This document shows, in pieces, positions 22,719-31,034 of a stretch of DNA of 31,042 nt. The position numbers and the translations under genes were made by a program. Every line of letters starts with the position of its first letter. Position 1 is the stretch's first letter. Location: assembly GCA_041844335.1 (NCBI GenBank), contig JBGZAX010000044.1, forward strand, positions 1 through 31,042, written 5' to 3'. The stretch comes from CAUUFM01 sp041844335. Lineage in GTDB: Bacteria > Bacillota > Clostridia > Lachnospirales > Lachnospiraceae. The notes under the pieces are model-generated. The model did no database searches and had not been told where the DNA came from. It worked only from the letters and a program-made list of their open reading frames with translations.

Positions 22719-22985
22719 TCCGCACAGCCGGGGAGATAGCGGTGCCCTGTACCTACAATCCGCTACAGTAGGGGTGATGTCTTGTTTCGGGTATTTATTG
22801 TGAAAATTGACTTTACTTTGAGGTGTTGAGATCCCGGTCTTGTACGGCAAGGGCTTGTGAACCGTGTCAGGTTGGGAACAAAGCAGCACTAAGCAAATTT
22901 CCTTGGGTGTTACAAGGGTGCCGAGGTTGAGCCGATTAGTACAGCACAGCTTTGCAGTAATATTCAACACAAGGCGTGCGGTTTT
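22719..22985 (+). ncRNA. ffs: Signal recognition particle RNA, long type with Alu domain
   Basis: The apical hairpin of the S domain is unmistakable: GTCAGG, then a GGAA tetraloop closed by TTG/CAA, then AGCAGCACTAAG (about 22865-22893). Upstream, GATAGCGGTGCCCTGTACCT and CAATCCGCTA match the Alu domain of Gram-positive SRP RNAs. The 5' CCGCACAGCC and 3' GGCGTGCGG segments pair to close the molecule, giving about 267 bases. The RNA works with Ffh to target membrane and secreted proteins. A tRNA-Ser follows directly. The 3' end is approximate. Confidence 0.93.
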
Positions 22986-22990
22986 GTTTT

Positions 22991-23077
22991 GGAGACGTAT
23001 CGAAGCGGTCATAACGAGCCTGACTCGAAATCAGGTTGTCCTTTTTGGGCACGTGGGTTCGAATCCCACCGTCTCCG
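22991..23077 (+). tRNA. tRNA-Ser (anticodon CGA)
   Basis: The acceptor stem is GGAGACG/CGTCTCC, the anticodon stem CCTGA/TCAGG with loop CTCGAAA (anticodon CGA, reading UCG). A long variable arm GTCC...GGGC marks class II serine tRNAs, and the T arm is GTGGG TTCGAAT CCCAC. The discriminator is G and CCA is not encoded. It begins right after the T-rich end of the SRP RNA, with no room for its own promoter, so it is probably co-transcribed and processed out. Confidence 0.95.
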
Positions 23078-23255
23078 TAATCTTAATAAAAACAATATTA
23101 AAAATTCTCAGATTTTCTCACACAATTCTCCTTGATATCCTTTATTCGAAATGCAACGAACAATTCGCATAGCGAACATTTTCTTATAGGCAGCCGTTGA
23201 TGAAAATGTGCCGATGTCGATGTACTGATACTTAAACTTAAGTAATCACACAGCT
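23078..23255. other. Gap between tRNA-Ser and the ABC ATPase gene
   Basis: This AT-rich stretch has no convincing frame. It holds small dyads, TTCGC/GCGAA around 23162-23176 and TACTTAA/TTAAGTA around 23227-23242, but neither is followed by a T tract that would make a clear terminator. Confidence 0.4.
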
Positions 23256-24035
23256 TTAAAAAACGGATATCACATTTCTATAAATTTTTCCGTCTATTAT
23301 ATTATCAGAAACTTCCACATGCACCCCGAAAGCTCTATAAATATTCTCCGAATTTATCACGTCGCAGGTTTCACCGAAAATAAAACTTTTATCTCTATTT
23401 AACAAAAGCGTTTTATCCGCAATTTTAAAGGCATTATCAGGATAATGCGTGTTAAAAATAACGCACAGTCGCTCTTTTTCCGCCAATTCTTTAAGCAAGC
23501 TTATTATTACGATCTGATTTTTCATATCAAGGCTGCTCTCCGGCTCATCAAGCACGATTATTTCAGGCTCAGATACAAGTGCCCTTGCTATCAGCACCAT
23601 TTGCAGCTCTCCCATACTTAATTCCGTCAAAGGTCTATCCTTCAGATTATCTATTCTCAACTTCCCCAAAGTTTTAACCGCAATGTCATAATCAGTTTTT
23701 GACGGCTGCTTTAATCCCTGTATATGCACATTTCTGCCCAAAATCACCATATCAAGAGCAGAAAATGCAAAGCCTTGACGCTTTATCTGTGACACATAGG
23801 ACACTCTTTTCCAAAAATTCCTTGAAAAATTTTTTATTCTTTCACCATCTAATACAATCTCACCCGAATTTCTTTTGACGAAACCTAATATGCATTTAAG
23901 CAGGGTGGTTTTACCCACACCGTTTGCCCCTAAAATTGATACTATTTCCCCGCTTTTAACAGAAAAAGTTATATCATTTAATATAAAATCATTCCTTGTA
24001 TAGCCGTAACAAAGGTTTTTTACCTCAAAAATCAT
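23256..24035 (-). CDS. ABC transporter ATPase, iron-siderophore/haem/cobalamin type
   Basis: This ATPase of 259 residues, counted from the ATG at 24035, overlaps the permease stop by four bases (ATGA); the longer frame would run through the permease. Motifs: Walker A GANGVGKT (36-43), Q-loop Gln83, signature LSMGE (139-143), Walker B IIVLDE (159-164), D-loop SSLD and switch His197 (NTHYPD). It powers the permease encoded just upstream and belongs to the FecE/FepC/BtuD group. The specific ligand cannot be told from the sequence. No clear terminator is seen after the stop. Confidence 0.93.
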   Translation of the reverse strand: MIFEVKNLCYGYTRNDFILNDITFSVKSGEIVSILGANGVGKTTLLKCILGFVKRNSGEIVLDGERIKNFSRNFWKRVSYVSQIKRQGFAFSALDMVILGRNVHIQGLKQPSKTDYDIAVKTLGKLRIDNLKDRPLTELSMGELQMVLIARALVSEPEIIVLDEPESSLDMKNQIVIISLLKELAEKERLCVIFNTHYPDNAFKIADKTLLLNRDKSFIFGETCDVINSENIYRAFGVHVEVSDNIIDGKIYRNVISVF

Positions 24036-25024
24036 AGATTTATCCCCTTCGTTTTCCGAAGTAATATTATAAAAAACGGAGCTCCGAAAAGCGCCGTTAA
24101 TATAGACAACGGAATTTCCGATGCGGCAAGACTTCTCGCAACGGTATCCACAATCAGCATAAAACTTGAACCCAGACAAATACTCAATGAAACAACCTTT
24201 CTGTTATCGCTTCCGACTATCATTCTGGAAAGATGCGGCATAAGCAAGCCTACCCAACCCACCTGTCCGCACACAGCCACAGCCGATGCCGTTATCATTG
24301 TGGCTGCAATAATCACCAGCAGCTTAAGCAGCCTCACATTTTCTCCCAAGGATGCCGCTTCCTCGTCGTCCAGGGTAAGAATATTAAGCTTAAAACGCAG
24401 GAAAAAAATAATTATAATGCCGACAAGCACGAAAGGTACTGCAAACAGCAACCCCTTTACTCTTAAGCCTGCCATACTGCCGAGCAGCCAGTAGGTGATG
24501 GATGGCAGCTTATCCAACGGATCCGCCACATATTTTACTAAAGAGGTGAGCGCAGAAAAAATCGAAGAAACAGTAATTCCGGACAGCAGCAGCATTACTG
24601 TGCCGCTCTGCCCGTTAACTGAACTCATCCTGTATGTGATAAAACACGCTGTTAATCCGAACACAAACGATATAATCTGAACCGCCATCAGATTAAATCC
24701 GAACAGCAGAGCTAAAACAGCACCGAAACATGCGCCTCCCGCAACACCCATTGTATCGGGTGTTGCCAGAGGATTTTTAAATAATCCCTGAAACGATGCT
24801 CCCGCCACAGACAGTCCGGCTCCCACCATCATTGCCGATACTATTCGCGGAATCCTTAGATTAAACAGAACTATATAAGCGGTGTCATCAGAATTCTTCC
24901 CGAAAATAATATCTATAATCTCGGTAACCCCCAAAGAAAACCGTCCGAAGGATAAGCATATAACAGCGGTTATTAACGGAAACAGTATCAGAATTATTAC
25001 GTATCCTACCCTATTGTTATTCAT
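24032..25024 (-). CDS. ABC transporter permease, FecCD/BtuC family
   Basis: This 330-residue membrane protein has about ten helices and typical FecCD blocks: LFNLRIPRIVSAMMVGAGLS, GASFQGLFKNPLATPDTMGV, AVCGQVGWVGLLMPHLSRMI and GSDNRKVVSLSICLGSSF. It forms the channel for the ferric-siderophore, haem or cobalamin importer with the adjacent binding lipoprotein and ATPase. Only one permease gene is present, so it likely works as a homodimer like BtuC. Its ATG shares one base with the stop of the binding-protein gene (TAATG), and its own stop overlaps the ATPase start. Confidence 0.94.
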   Translation of the reverse strand: MNNNRVGYVIILILFPLITAVICLSFGRFSLGVTEIIDIIFGKNSDDTAYIVLFNLRIPRIVSAMMVGAGLSVAGASFQGLFKNPLATPDTMGVAGGACFGAVLALLFGFNLMAVQIISFVFGLTACFITYRMSSVNGQSGTVMLLLSGITVSSIFSALTSLVKYVADPLDKLPSITYWLLGSMAGLRVKGLLFAVPFVLVGIIIIFFLRFKLNILTLDDEEAASLGENVRLLKLLVIIAATMITASAVAVCGQVGWVGLLMPHLSRMIVGSDNRKVVSLSICLGSSFMLIVDTVARSLAASEIPLSILTALFGAPFFIILLRKTKGINL

Positions 25025-26226
25025 TATTTACTTTTCGCCGCATCCTTTGACGGATTATAAATGCTTTGAATATCCTCATCTGTCAGAGTGATATTATAAT
25101 ATTTTTCATAATATGATTTTATCTCTTTATCCAAATCTATATCTTTAAACAGCTCAGGCTGTATCATTTTGGCAGTCCACATAAGAGCAAGCGGTGCATC
25201 CGATGATGCCGGGAACCACCTGTACATACCGAGCGGGAACTTATAAACCTTTCCATTTTTGACCGCCGCAACCTTACTCCAGTCATCGCCGTCTATTTTA
25301 TTATCTATCAAATCCTCCGGCATTACCGGGGTGAAATTGGTTATTAAAATGATATCCGGATTCCATTTATATATCTGCTCCATATTTATAGGAGCTATAC
25401 CCTCCAAATCAGAGGCAACATTCACTCCTCCGGTGGTGTCGATTAAATACTGTCCGAAAAATTTATTACCCGATGTGGCTATTTTTCCGTCACCATAGTT
25501 AAACAGTACCATTACCTTAGGCTTATCCTTAACATTTAATACCTCTTCCGCTATCCTGTTTTCCACATCCTTTCCATAAGCCACAAGCTCACCTGCCTTA
25601 CTGTTTTCGCCGAAAATCTGTTCCAATAAATCAATCCATTTAGCATATGTTTCAACGGTATTAAAATTGGCAAGACTTGGAGAAAATGCCACCGCCTTTA
25701 TTCCGGCATTTTCATACAGGTCCTTTTCCTCTTTATTAGCTGCTGAATAAAATACAACATCGGGCTTTAACGATAATAATTGCTCCACATTCACTTTATT
25801 ATTCTGTACGAATGAGGTATCCACCTTTTCCACGTCCGGAAACGCCTTTGATAAGAACGAATTCTTAGCCGCCGCCATAGATGCGGGATGCATTCCCACC
25901 AAGCCCTCAGTGGAGCCTTTATACATACAATAAACTGACGGCAACGGGAAAATTGCGGATATTACCACCCTGTCTATCTTATTAGGAAGCTCAACCTCCG
26001 CTCCGGTATTATCCACTATTACCTTGGTTTCCGCATTTTCATCCGAATTTACGGCATTTGTGTCGGTCTCCGCAGAATCGACTTTTTCTTTGTCATTCAT
26101 CTCAGTTGTCTGTTCAGTCTGTGTATTACCGGCAGTCTTTGAAGTATCAGAAGTCTTATTTGTGCAGGCAACACTTAAGGTCAAAGAAAGACCGAGTACA
26201 ACAGCTATTAATCTTTTAATATTCAT
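25024..26226 (-). CDS. ABC transporter substrate-binding lipoprotein, FepB/BtuF type
   Basis: This 400-residue protein begins at the ATG at 26226 behind an AGGAGGG site; the frame extends further but without a signal. The N-terminus is a lipoprotein signal, MNIKRLIAVVLGLSLTLSVA, with the lipobox cysteine at 21. A low-complexity acidic linker (about 22-65) tethers it to the membrane. Then follow the TroA-like lobes: VIVDNTGAEVELPNKIDRVV, LLSLKPDVVFYS, MEQIYKWNPDIILITN and YRWFPASSDAPLALMWTAKM. It is the first gene of a three-gene import operon with overlapping junctions. The likely ligand is an iron or corrin complex; no regulatory element specific for one is recognised. Confidence 0.93.
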   Translation of the reverse strand: MNIKRLIAVVLGLSLTLSVACTNKTSDTSKTAGNTQTEQTTEMNDKEKVDSAETDTNAVNSDENAETKVIVDNTGAEVELPNKIDRVVISAIFPLPSVYCMYKGSTEGLVGMHPASMAAAKNSFLSKAFPDVEKVDTSFVQNNKVNVEQLLSLKPDVVFYSAANKEEKDLYENAGIKAVAFSPSLANFNTVETYAKWIDLLEQIFGENSKAGELVAYGKDVENRIAEEVLNVKDKPKVMVLFNYGDGKIATSGNKFFGQYLIDTTGGVNVASDLEGIAPINMEQIYKWNPDIILITNFTPVMPEDLIDNKIDGDDWSKVAAVKNGKVYKFPLGMYRWFPASSDAPLALMWTAKMIQPELFKDIDLDKEIKSYYEKYYNITLTDEDIQSIYNPSKDAAKSK

Positions 26227-26249
26227 AATCCCTCCTAAAATTTTTATAG

Positions 26250-26285
26250 CAAAAAAGTCCCTCAGGAGCACTCCTAAAGGACTTT
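26250..26285 (-). terminator. Terminator after tuf, immediately ahead of the ABC operon
   Basis: AAAGTCC (26254-26260) pairs with GGACTTT (26279-26285), and AGGAG (26264-26268) with CTCCT (26271-26275), separated by a small internal loop. Six T residues follow on the minus strand. It lies 35 bases after tuf and only 24 bases before the start of the binding-protein gene. Confidence 0.8.
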
Positions 26286-26292
26286 CAATTTT

Positions 26293-26301
26293 ATAATATC
26301 A
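26293..26301 (-). promoter_or_regulatory. Extended -10 candidate upstream of the ABC operon
   Basis: On the minus strand TGATATTAT (26301-26293) matches an extended -10 (TG, one base, TATTAT). There is no good -35. A transcript from here would begin with the hairpin at 26254-26285. Confidence 0.3.
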
Positions 26302-26319
26302 GTTCAAAAATATAAAGAA

Positions 26320-27510
26320 TCAGTCTAAAATCTTTGCAACCTTACCTGAACCGACTGTTCTGCCGCCCTCACGGATAGCAAAGCCCAAGCCCTCTTCCAT
26401 AGCGATTGGATGGATAAGCTCTATTGTCATCTCTACGTGATCTCCGGGCATACACATTTCTGTTCCCTCAGGCAGTGTAACCACACCGGTAACGTCTGTT
26501 GTTCTGAAATAGAACTGAGGTCTGTAGTTTCCGAAAAATGGAGTATGACGTCCACCTTCATCCTTTGTAAGTACGTAAACCTGAGCTGTAAACTTTGTAT
26601 GGCAGTTTACTGAACCCGGCTTAGCAAGAACCTGTCCTCTTTCGATTTCGGTTCTCTGAACACCTCTTAAAAGCGCTCCTATGTTATCGCCTGCACGTCC
26701 CTCGTCAAGAAGCTTTCTGAACATCTCAACTCCGGTAACTACCGACTTCTTCTTTTCTTCTCTTATTCCGACGATTTCAACTTCCTCATTAACCTTGATA
26801 ATACCTCTTTCTACTCTACCTGTAGCAACGGTACCACGTCCGGTAATAGTAAATACGTCCTCTATAGGCATCAGGAACGGCTTGTCTATAGGTCTTTCAG
26901 GCTCCGCTACATAAGAGTCCACATGCTTTATAAGCTCTAATATCTTATCGCCCCACTCCGTGCTCGGATCCTCAAGTGCCTTTAATGCAGATCCCTGAAT
27001 AATCGGTGTATCATCACCCGGGAAATCATACTCGTTCAGAAGATCTCTAATCTCCATTTCAACAAGCTCTAAAAGCTCCGGATCAGCAGCGTCGCACTTG
27101 TTCATAAATACCACGATATATGGAACACCTACCTGTCTTGCCAACAGGATATGCTCTCTTGTCTGAGCCATAACACCGTCAGTAGCCGCAACAACCAGAA
27201 TAGCACCGTCCATCTGTGCAGCACCCGTGATCATGTTCTTTACATAGTCCGCGTGTCCCGGGCAGTCAACGTGAGCATAGTGACGAGCCTCTGACTCATA
27301 CTCAACGTGAGATGTAGCTATTGTGATACCACGCTCTCTTTCCTCAGGAGCCTTATCTATCTGATCGAATGCATAAGCTGTACCTGTTCCCAATCTCTCA
27401 TGAAGAGTTTTTGTGATAGCTGCTGTTAATGTAGTCTTACCGTGGTCAACGTGCCCGATTGTACCGATATTAACGTGGGGTTTCGTTCTTTCAAACTTTG
27501 ATTTTGCCAT
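26320..27510 (-). CDS. tuf: Translation elongation factor Tu
   Basis: This 396-residue EF-Tu delivers aminoacyl-tRNA to the ribosome. All GTPase motifs are intact: GHVDHGKTT (G1), RGITI (G2), DCPGH (G3), NKCD (G4) and GSALK (G5), followed by domains 2 and 3 (RGTVATGRVERG, GFAIREGGRTVGSG). It is the last gene of the str operon, with its own internal promoter in the gap after fusA and a terminator after it. The ATG has an AGGAGG site. No second tuf copy is in the window. Confidence 0.99.
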   Translation of the reverse strand: MAKSKFERTKPHVNIGTIGHVDHGKTTLTAAITKTLHERLGTGTAYAFDQIDKAPEERERGITIATSHVEYESEARHYAHVDCPGHADYVKNMITGAAQMDGAILVVAATDGVMAQTREHILLARQVGVPYIVVFMNKCDAADPELLELVEMEIRDLLNEYDFPGDDTPIIQGSALKALEDPSTEWGDKILELIKHVDSYVAEPERPIDKPFLMPIEDVFTITGRGTVATGRVERGIIKVNEEVEIVGIREEKKKSVVTGVEMFRKLLDEGRAGDNIGALLRGVQRTEIERGQVLAKPGSVNCHTKFTAQVYVLTKDEGGRHTPFFGNYRPQFYFRTTDVTGVVTLPEGTEMCMPGDHVEMTIELIHPIAMEEGLGFAIREGGRTVGSGKVAKILD

Positions 27511-27579
27511 TTGAATTAATCCTCCTTAATTTCAACTTATCTGTTAAATTGTGTCATATATTATACATTTAATGGATCT

Positions 27580-27608
27580 ATTATATTTTATTTTCTAATT
27601 AAATGCAA
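27580..27608 (-). promoter_or_regulatory. Internal promoter for tuf
   Basis: On the minus strand TTGCAT (27608-27603) and a perfect TATAAT (27585-27580) are 17 bases apart, starting just after the fusA stop. It would let tuf be expressed above the rest of the str operon. A second TATAAT lies at 27565-27560. Confidence 0.7.
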
Positions 27609-27614
27609 GTGTTT

Positions 27615-29714
27615 TTATTTCTTATTAAGTACCTTTTCCTGAATATTTTTCGGTACCTGCTCATATTTTTCAAAGAACATGGAATAGTTTCCTCTACCCT
27701 GTGTCTTTGAACGAAGATCCGTAGCATATCCGAACATCTCAGACAAGGGAACGAAGCCTTTTACAATCTTTCCGCCTCCGATATCGTCCATTCCCTCAAT
27801 TCTTCCACGTCTGGAGTTAATATCACCGATTACATCTCCCATATATTCCTCAGGCATAGTCACTTCAACCTTCATAATAGGCTCAAGCAATGCGGGTGCA
27901 CCCTTTTCCATAGCTGCCTTAAATGCCATGGAACCAGCTATATGGAATGCCATTTCTGAAGAATCGACCTCGTGATAAGAACCATCGTAGCATACCGCAT
28001 GCAGACCTACCACCTGATAGCCTCCCAGTACACCGGCCTTTGTCGCCTCCTGTATACCTTCGTCAACAGCCGGAATGTATTCTTTCGGAATAGCACCTCC
28101 GACAACCTCCGAATCAAACTTATAAAGCTCTTCACCGTTAACATCCATCGGCTCAAAGCGCACCTTACAATGTCCATACTGACCACGTCCTCCGGACTGC
28201 TTGATATACTTTCCTTCAACATCAACGGGTTTTGTGATAGCCTCTTTATATGAAACCTGAGGAGCACCGACATTAGCCTCTACATGGAATTCTCTTAAGA
28301 GTCTGTCTACGATAATCTCCAAATGCAATTCACCCATACCGGCTATTATTGTCTGTCCGGTATCCTCATCGGTATGCGCTCTGAATGTAGGATCCTCTTC
28401 AGCAAGCTTTGCCAAAGCCTCTCCAAGCTTTCCCTGACCTGCCTTTGTTTTAGGCTCTATCGCAAGCTCTATAACAGGCTCCGGAAATTCCATTGATTCA
28501 AGTATCACAGGGTTCCTTTCATCGCAGATGGTATCGCCTGTTGTAGAAAGCTTAAAGCCTACAGCGGCTGCAATATCGCCTGCATAAACCTTGTCAAGCT
28601 CCTGTCTTTTATTCGCATGCATTAAAAGGATTCTGCCGACACGCTCTTTTTTGCCCTTTGATGAATTGTATACATAAGAACCGGTGTTCATACTTCCTGA
28701 ATAAACTCTGAAGAAAGCCAGTTTTCCTACAAACGGGTCAGCCATAATCTTAAATACAAGAGCAGAGAAGGGCTCCTCATCACTTGACTTCTTAACTATG
28801 GGGTTTCCGTCCATATCGGTTCCGTCAATCGGCGGAATATCCACCGGGGACGGCATAAACTCTATTATTGCATCAAGAAGCTTTTGAATACCTCTGTTTT
28901 TGTACGCAGATCCGCAGCAGACAGGTATAGCCGCACACTCACATGTGCCCTTTCTTAAGGCTTTCTTCAGGTCCTCCATAGAAGGCTCGTTGCCCTCCAG
29001 ATATTCCATCATTAAATCATCATCAAGCTCGCAGATTTTCTCAACCAGCTCGCTACGATAAAGCTCCGCCTCATCTTTCATATCATCAGGAATATCCGTT
29101 TCATCAACATCCATTCCCTTATCATCATGGTATATATACGCCCTCATTTTAAATAGGTCTATAATACCCTTAAAATTCTCTTCTTTTCCTATTGGAAGCT
29201 GTGTAATTATGGCATTCTTGCCGAGCTTACTTTTTATCTGATCTACAACCGCCAGGAAGTTTGCTCCAAGTATGTCCATCTTGTTTACATACGCCATTCT
29301 GGGTACATTATAAGTATCAGCCTGTCTCCAAACGTTTTCAGACTGCGGCTCCACACCACCCTTAGCACAAAATACACCTACTGCACCGTCAAGAACTCTC
29401 AAAGAACGTTCCACCTCTACGGTAAAATCAACGTGTCCCGGAGTGTCAATAATGTTTATTCTGTTCTCTAAAGCATCCTTTTTATCCTGAACTGTCCAGT
29501 GACAAGTGGTAGCGGCAGATGTGATGGTGATACCACGCTCTTTTTCCTGCTCCATCCAGTCCATAGTAGCTGTACCCTCATGTGTATCGCCCAGCTTGTA
29601 GTTTACACCGGTATAAAACAAAATACGCTCTGTAAGTGTGGTTTTGCCTGCATCAATATGTGCCATAATACCGATGTTTCTGGTTCTTTCCAATGGGTAT
29701 TCTCTTTCAGCCAA
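27615..29714 (-). CDS. fusA: Translation elongation factor G
   Basis: This 699-residue EF-G moves tRNAs and mRNA after peptide bond formation and helps recycle ribosomes with RRF. The GTPase domain shows AHIDAGKTTLTERILFYTG, RGITITSAA, DTPGHVDF and NKMD; domains II-V follow at full length (GMGELHLEIIVDRLLREF, SGGRGQYGHCK, GDINSRRGRIEGMD). The start codon is TTG at 29714, eight bases after AGGAGG; the N-terminus MAEREYPLERTRNIGIMAHI is normal. It lies 46 bases after rpsG and 104 bases before tuf. Confidence 0.99.
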   Translation of the reverse strand: MAEREYPLERTRNIGIMAHIDAGKTTLTERILFYTGVNYKLGDTHEGTATMDWMEQEKERGITITSAATTCHWTVQDKKDALENRINIIDTPGHVDFTVEVERSLRVLDGAVGVFCAKGGVEPQSENVWRQADTYNVPRMAYVNKMDILGANFLAVVDQIKSKLGKNAIITQLPIGKEENFKGIIDLFKMRAYIYHDDKGMDVDETDIPDDMKDEAELYRSELVEKICELDDDLMMEYLEGNEPSMEDLKKALRKGTCECAAIPVCCGSAYKNRGIQKLLDAIIEFMPSPVDIPPIDGTDMDGNPIVKKSSDEEPFSALVFKIMADPFVGKLAFFRVYSGSMNTGSYVYNSSKGKKERVGRILLMHANKRQELDKVYAGDIAAAVGFKLSTTGDTICDERNPVILESMEFPEPVIELAIEPKTKAGQGKLGEALAKLAEEDPTFRAHTDEDTGQTIIAGMGELHLEIIVDRLLREFHVEANVGAPQVSYKEAITKPVDVEGKYIKQSGGRGQYGHCKVRFEPMDVNGEELYKFDSEVVGGAIPKEYIPAVDEGIQEATKAGVLGGYQVVGLHAVCYDGSYHEVDSSEMAFHIAGSMAFKAAMEKGAPALLEPIMKVEVTMPEEYMGDVIGDINSRRGRIEGMDDIGGGKIVKGFVPLSEMFGYATDLRSKTQGRGNYSMFFEKYEQVPKNIQEKVLNKK

Positions 29715-29760
29715 AAATCTTTCCTCCTAAATAAATCCTGTTTTAAATTAAAAACTGCAA

Positions 29761-30231
29761 TTAAAATCTATAATGTGCAAAAGCCTTGTTGGATTCCGCC
29801 ATCTTATGCATCTCTTCTTTTCTCTTAACAGCGGCACCTGAATTATTTGCTGCATCTAAAATCTCTGCGGCAAGCTTTTCCTCCATGGTCTTTTCACTTC
29901 TCTTTCTTGAGAAATTTGTAAGCCAACGAAGCGCAAGTGCCTGTCTTCTCTCAGGTCTTACCTCAATAGGTACCTGATATGTGGCACCACCTATTCTCCT
30001 TGCCTTTACCTCAAGAACAGGCATAATGTTATTTAAGGCATCCTCAAATACATCAAGCGCAGGCTTTCCTGCTTTTTCTTCGACCCTACCAAATGCTTTA
30101 TAAACAATATTGGCAGCTATACCCTTCTTACCGTCATACATAATGTTGTTGATAAGCTTGGTTACCACCTTGTTATCATAGATAGGATCTGCCAATACAT
30201 CTCTTTTTTGGGTATGTCCTTTACGCGGCAC
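29761..30231 (-). CDS. rpsG: 30S ribosomal protein S7
   Basis: This 156-residue protein begins MPRKGHTQKRDVLADPIYDN and continues with the conserved VTKLINNIMYDGKKGIA, GGATYQVPIEVRPERRQALA and WLTNFSRKR segments. S7 organises the head of the small subunit and, in Escherichia coli, represses the str operon by binding the rpsL-rpsG gap. The start is GTG, preceded by an AAGGAGGGAAGGAAC stretch. The 178-base gap ahead of it, toward rpsL, contains foldable sequence. Confidence 0.98.
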   Translation of the reverse strand: MPRKGHTQKRDVLADPIYDNKVVTKLINNIMYDGKKGIAANIVYKAFGRVEEKAGKPALDVFEDALNNIMPVLEVKARRIGGATYQVPIEVRPERRQALALRWLTNFSRKRSEKTMEEKLAAEILDAANNSGAAVKRKEEMHKMAESNKAFAHYRF

Positions 30232-30281
30232 GTTCCTTCCCTCCTTAAATAAGAATTTAAATCATAGGTACTCACAAATCT

Positions 30282-30370
30282 AATGAATACTTGTGTTCAT
30301 TCCGGTAATTTTAAGTCGTATATTCCCATGCAGTCGATGTGTATACATCCGGCTCGACACTAAAATCCGG
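30282..30370 (-). promoter_or_regulatory. Foldable rpsL-rpsG intergenic region
   Basis: One hairpin pairs AATGAA (30282-30287) with TTCATT (30296-30301). A larger nested fold pairs CCGG and ATTTTA (30302-30305, 30308-30313) with TAAAAT and CCGG (30361-30370), then GTCGA (30333-30337) with TCGAC (30354-30358), then TGT with ACA. It may be a translational control site, as the equivalent gap is in Escherichia coli. Confidence 0.4.
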
Positions 30371-30409
30371 TATCTTTTTTATATTTTTGTTAATTCAATA
30401 TAGTTCTAC

Positions 30410-30832
30410 TTACTTCGCAGCGGCTTTTGGACGCTTTGCGCCGTACTTAGAACGCGCTTGCTTTCTGTTAGCGACACCTGCCGTATCAAGCGTACCACGA
30501 ATAATGTGATATCTTGTACCAGGTAAATCCTTTACTCTGCCACCTCTTATAAGAACAACACTGTGCTCCTGTAAATTGTGACCCTCACCCGGAATATAGC
30601 CTGTTACCTCTATTCCGTTGGATAGACGAACTCTGGCTATCTTTCTTAGAGCTGAATTAGGCTTTCTCGGTGTGGCTGTCTTTACTGCCGTACACACACC
30701 TCTTTTTTGTGGAGATGCCTTATCGGTCTCCTTTTTTCTAAGTGAGTTGAAGCCCTTTAATAAAGCCTGTGAATTGGATTTCTTGGTTACGCTTTCTCTG
30801 CCGTTTTTAACTAATTGGTTAAATGTGGGCAT
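30410..30832 (-). CDS. rpsL: 30S ribosomal protein S12
   Basis: This 140-residue protein starts at the ATG at 30832, behind GGAGGTGAAGAA; the longer frame lacks a ribosome binding site. It has MPTFNQLVKNGRESV, TATPRKPNSALRKIARVRLS and YIPGEGHNLQEHSVVLIRGG. The two lysines altered in classical streptomycin resistance (in PRKPNS and near GGRVKDLP) are wild-type lysine. S12 lies at the decoding centre and guards accuracy. It is the first gene of the str operon. Confidence 0.98.
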   Translation of the reverse strand: MPTFNQLVKNGRESVTKKSNSQALLKGFNSLRKKETDKASPQKRGVCTAVKTATPRKPNSALRKIARVRLSNGIEVTGYIPGEGHNLQEHSVVLIRGGRVKDLPGTRYHIIRGTLDTAGVANRKQARSKYGAKRPKAAAK

Positions 30833-30891
30833 TTCTTCACCTCCGATACTAAATTTGTTGTCTGCCTTAGACTGCATTTTAAAGCACAAAA

Positions 30892-30923
30892 AAATCTATG
30901 ATTGTATAATAAACCATAGATTT
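30892..30923 (-). terminator. Hairpin with T tract upstream of rpsL
   Basis: On the minus strand AAATCTATG (30923-30915) and CATAGATTT (30900-30892) form a 9-bp stem with a 14-base loop, followed by a run of seven T residues. It has the form of an intrinsic terminator but sits between the best rpsL promoter and the gene. Confidence 0.6.
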
Positions 30924-30925
30924 TA

Positions 30926-30954
30926 ATTTTATAACTAAATTTGCGATTTGTCAA
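30926..30954 (-). promoter_or_regulatory. Promoter of the str operon
   Basis: On the minus strand a perfect TTGACA (30954-30949) is followed after 17 bases by TAAAAT (30931-30926). The start would fall near 30919, inside the arm of the neighbouring hairpin. Confidence 0.75.
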
Positions 30955-30994
30955 GTTATAAATTCATTCAAAAAGACAATTTAACCGTAAATGA

Positions 30995-31034
30995 TCTGAA
31001 GGTACTACCGTTAAGATAGTACCTTCAGACCTTT
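30995..31034. terminator. Perfect 13-bp hairpin at the right edge
   Basis: TCTGAAGGTACTA (30995-31007) and TAGTACCTTCAGA (31017-31029) pair perfectly around a 9-base loop. CCTTTTATATA follows on the plus strand; on the minus strand no T tract follows. It may separate the str operon from whatever lies to the right. Confidence 0.55.

Noticed and set aside
22569..23012. A 147-codon minus-strand frame
   Set aside because: It runs antisense through the SRP RNA and into tRNA-Ser, and has no family resemblance.
22864..23172. A 102-codon plus-strand frame
   Set aside because: It spans the 3' half of the SRP RNA and all of tRNA-Ser; both RNA assignments are strong.
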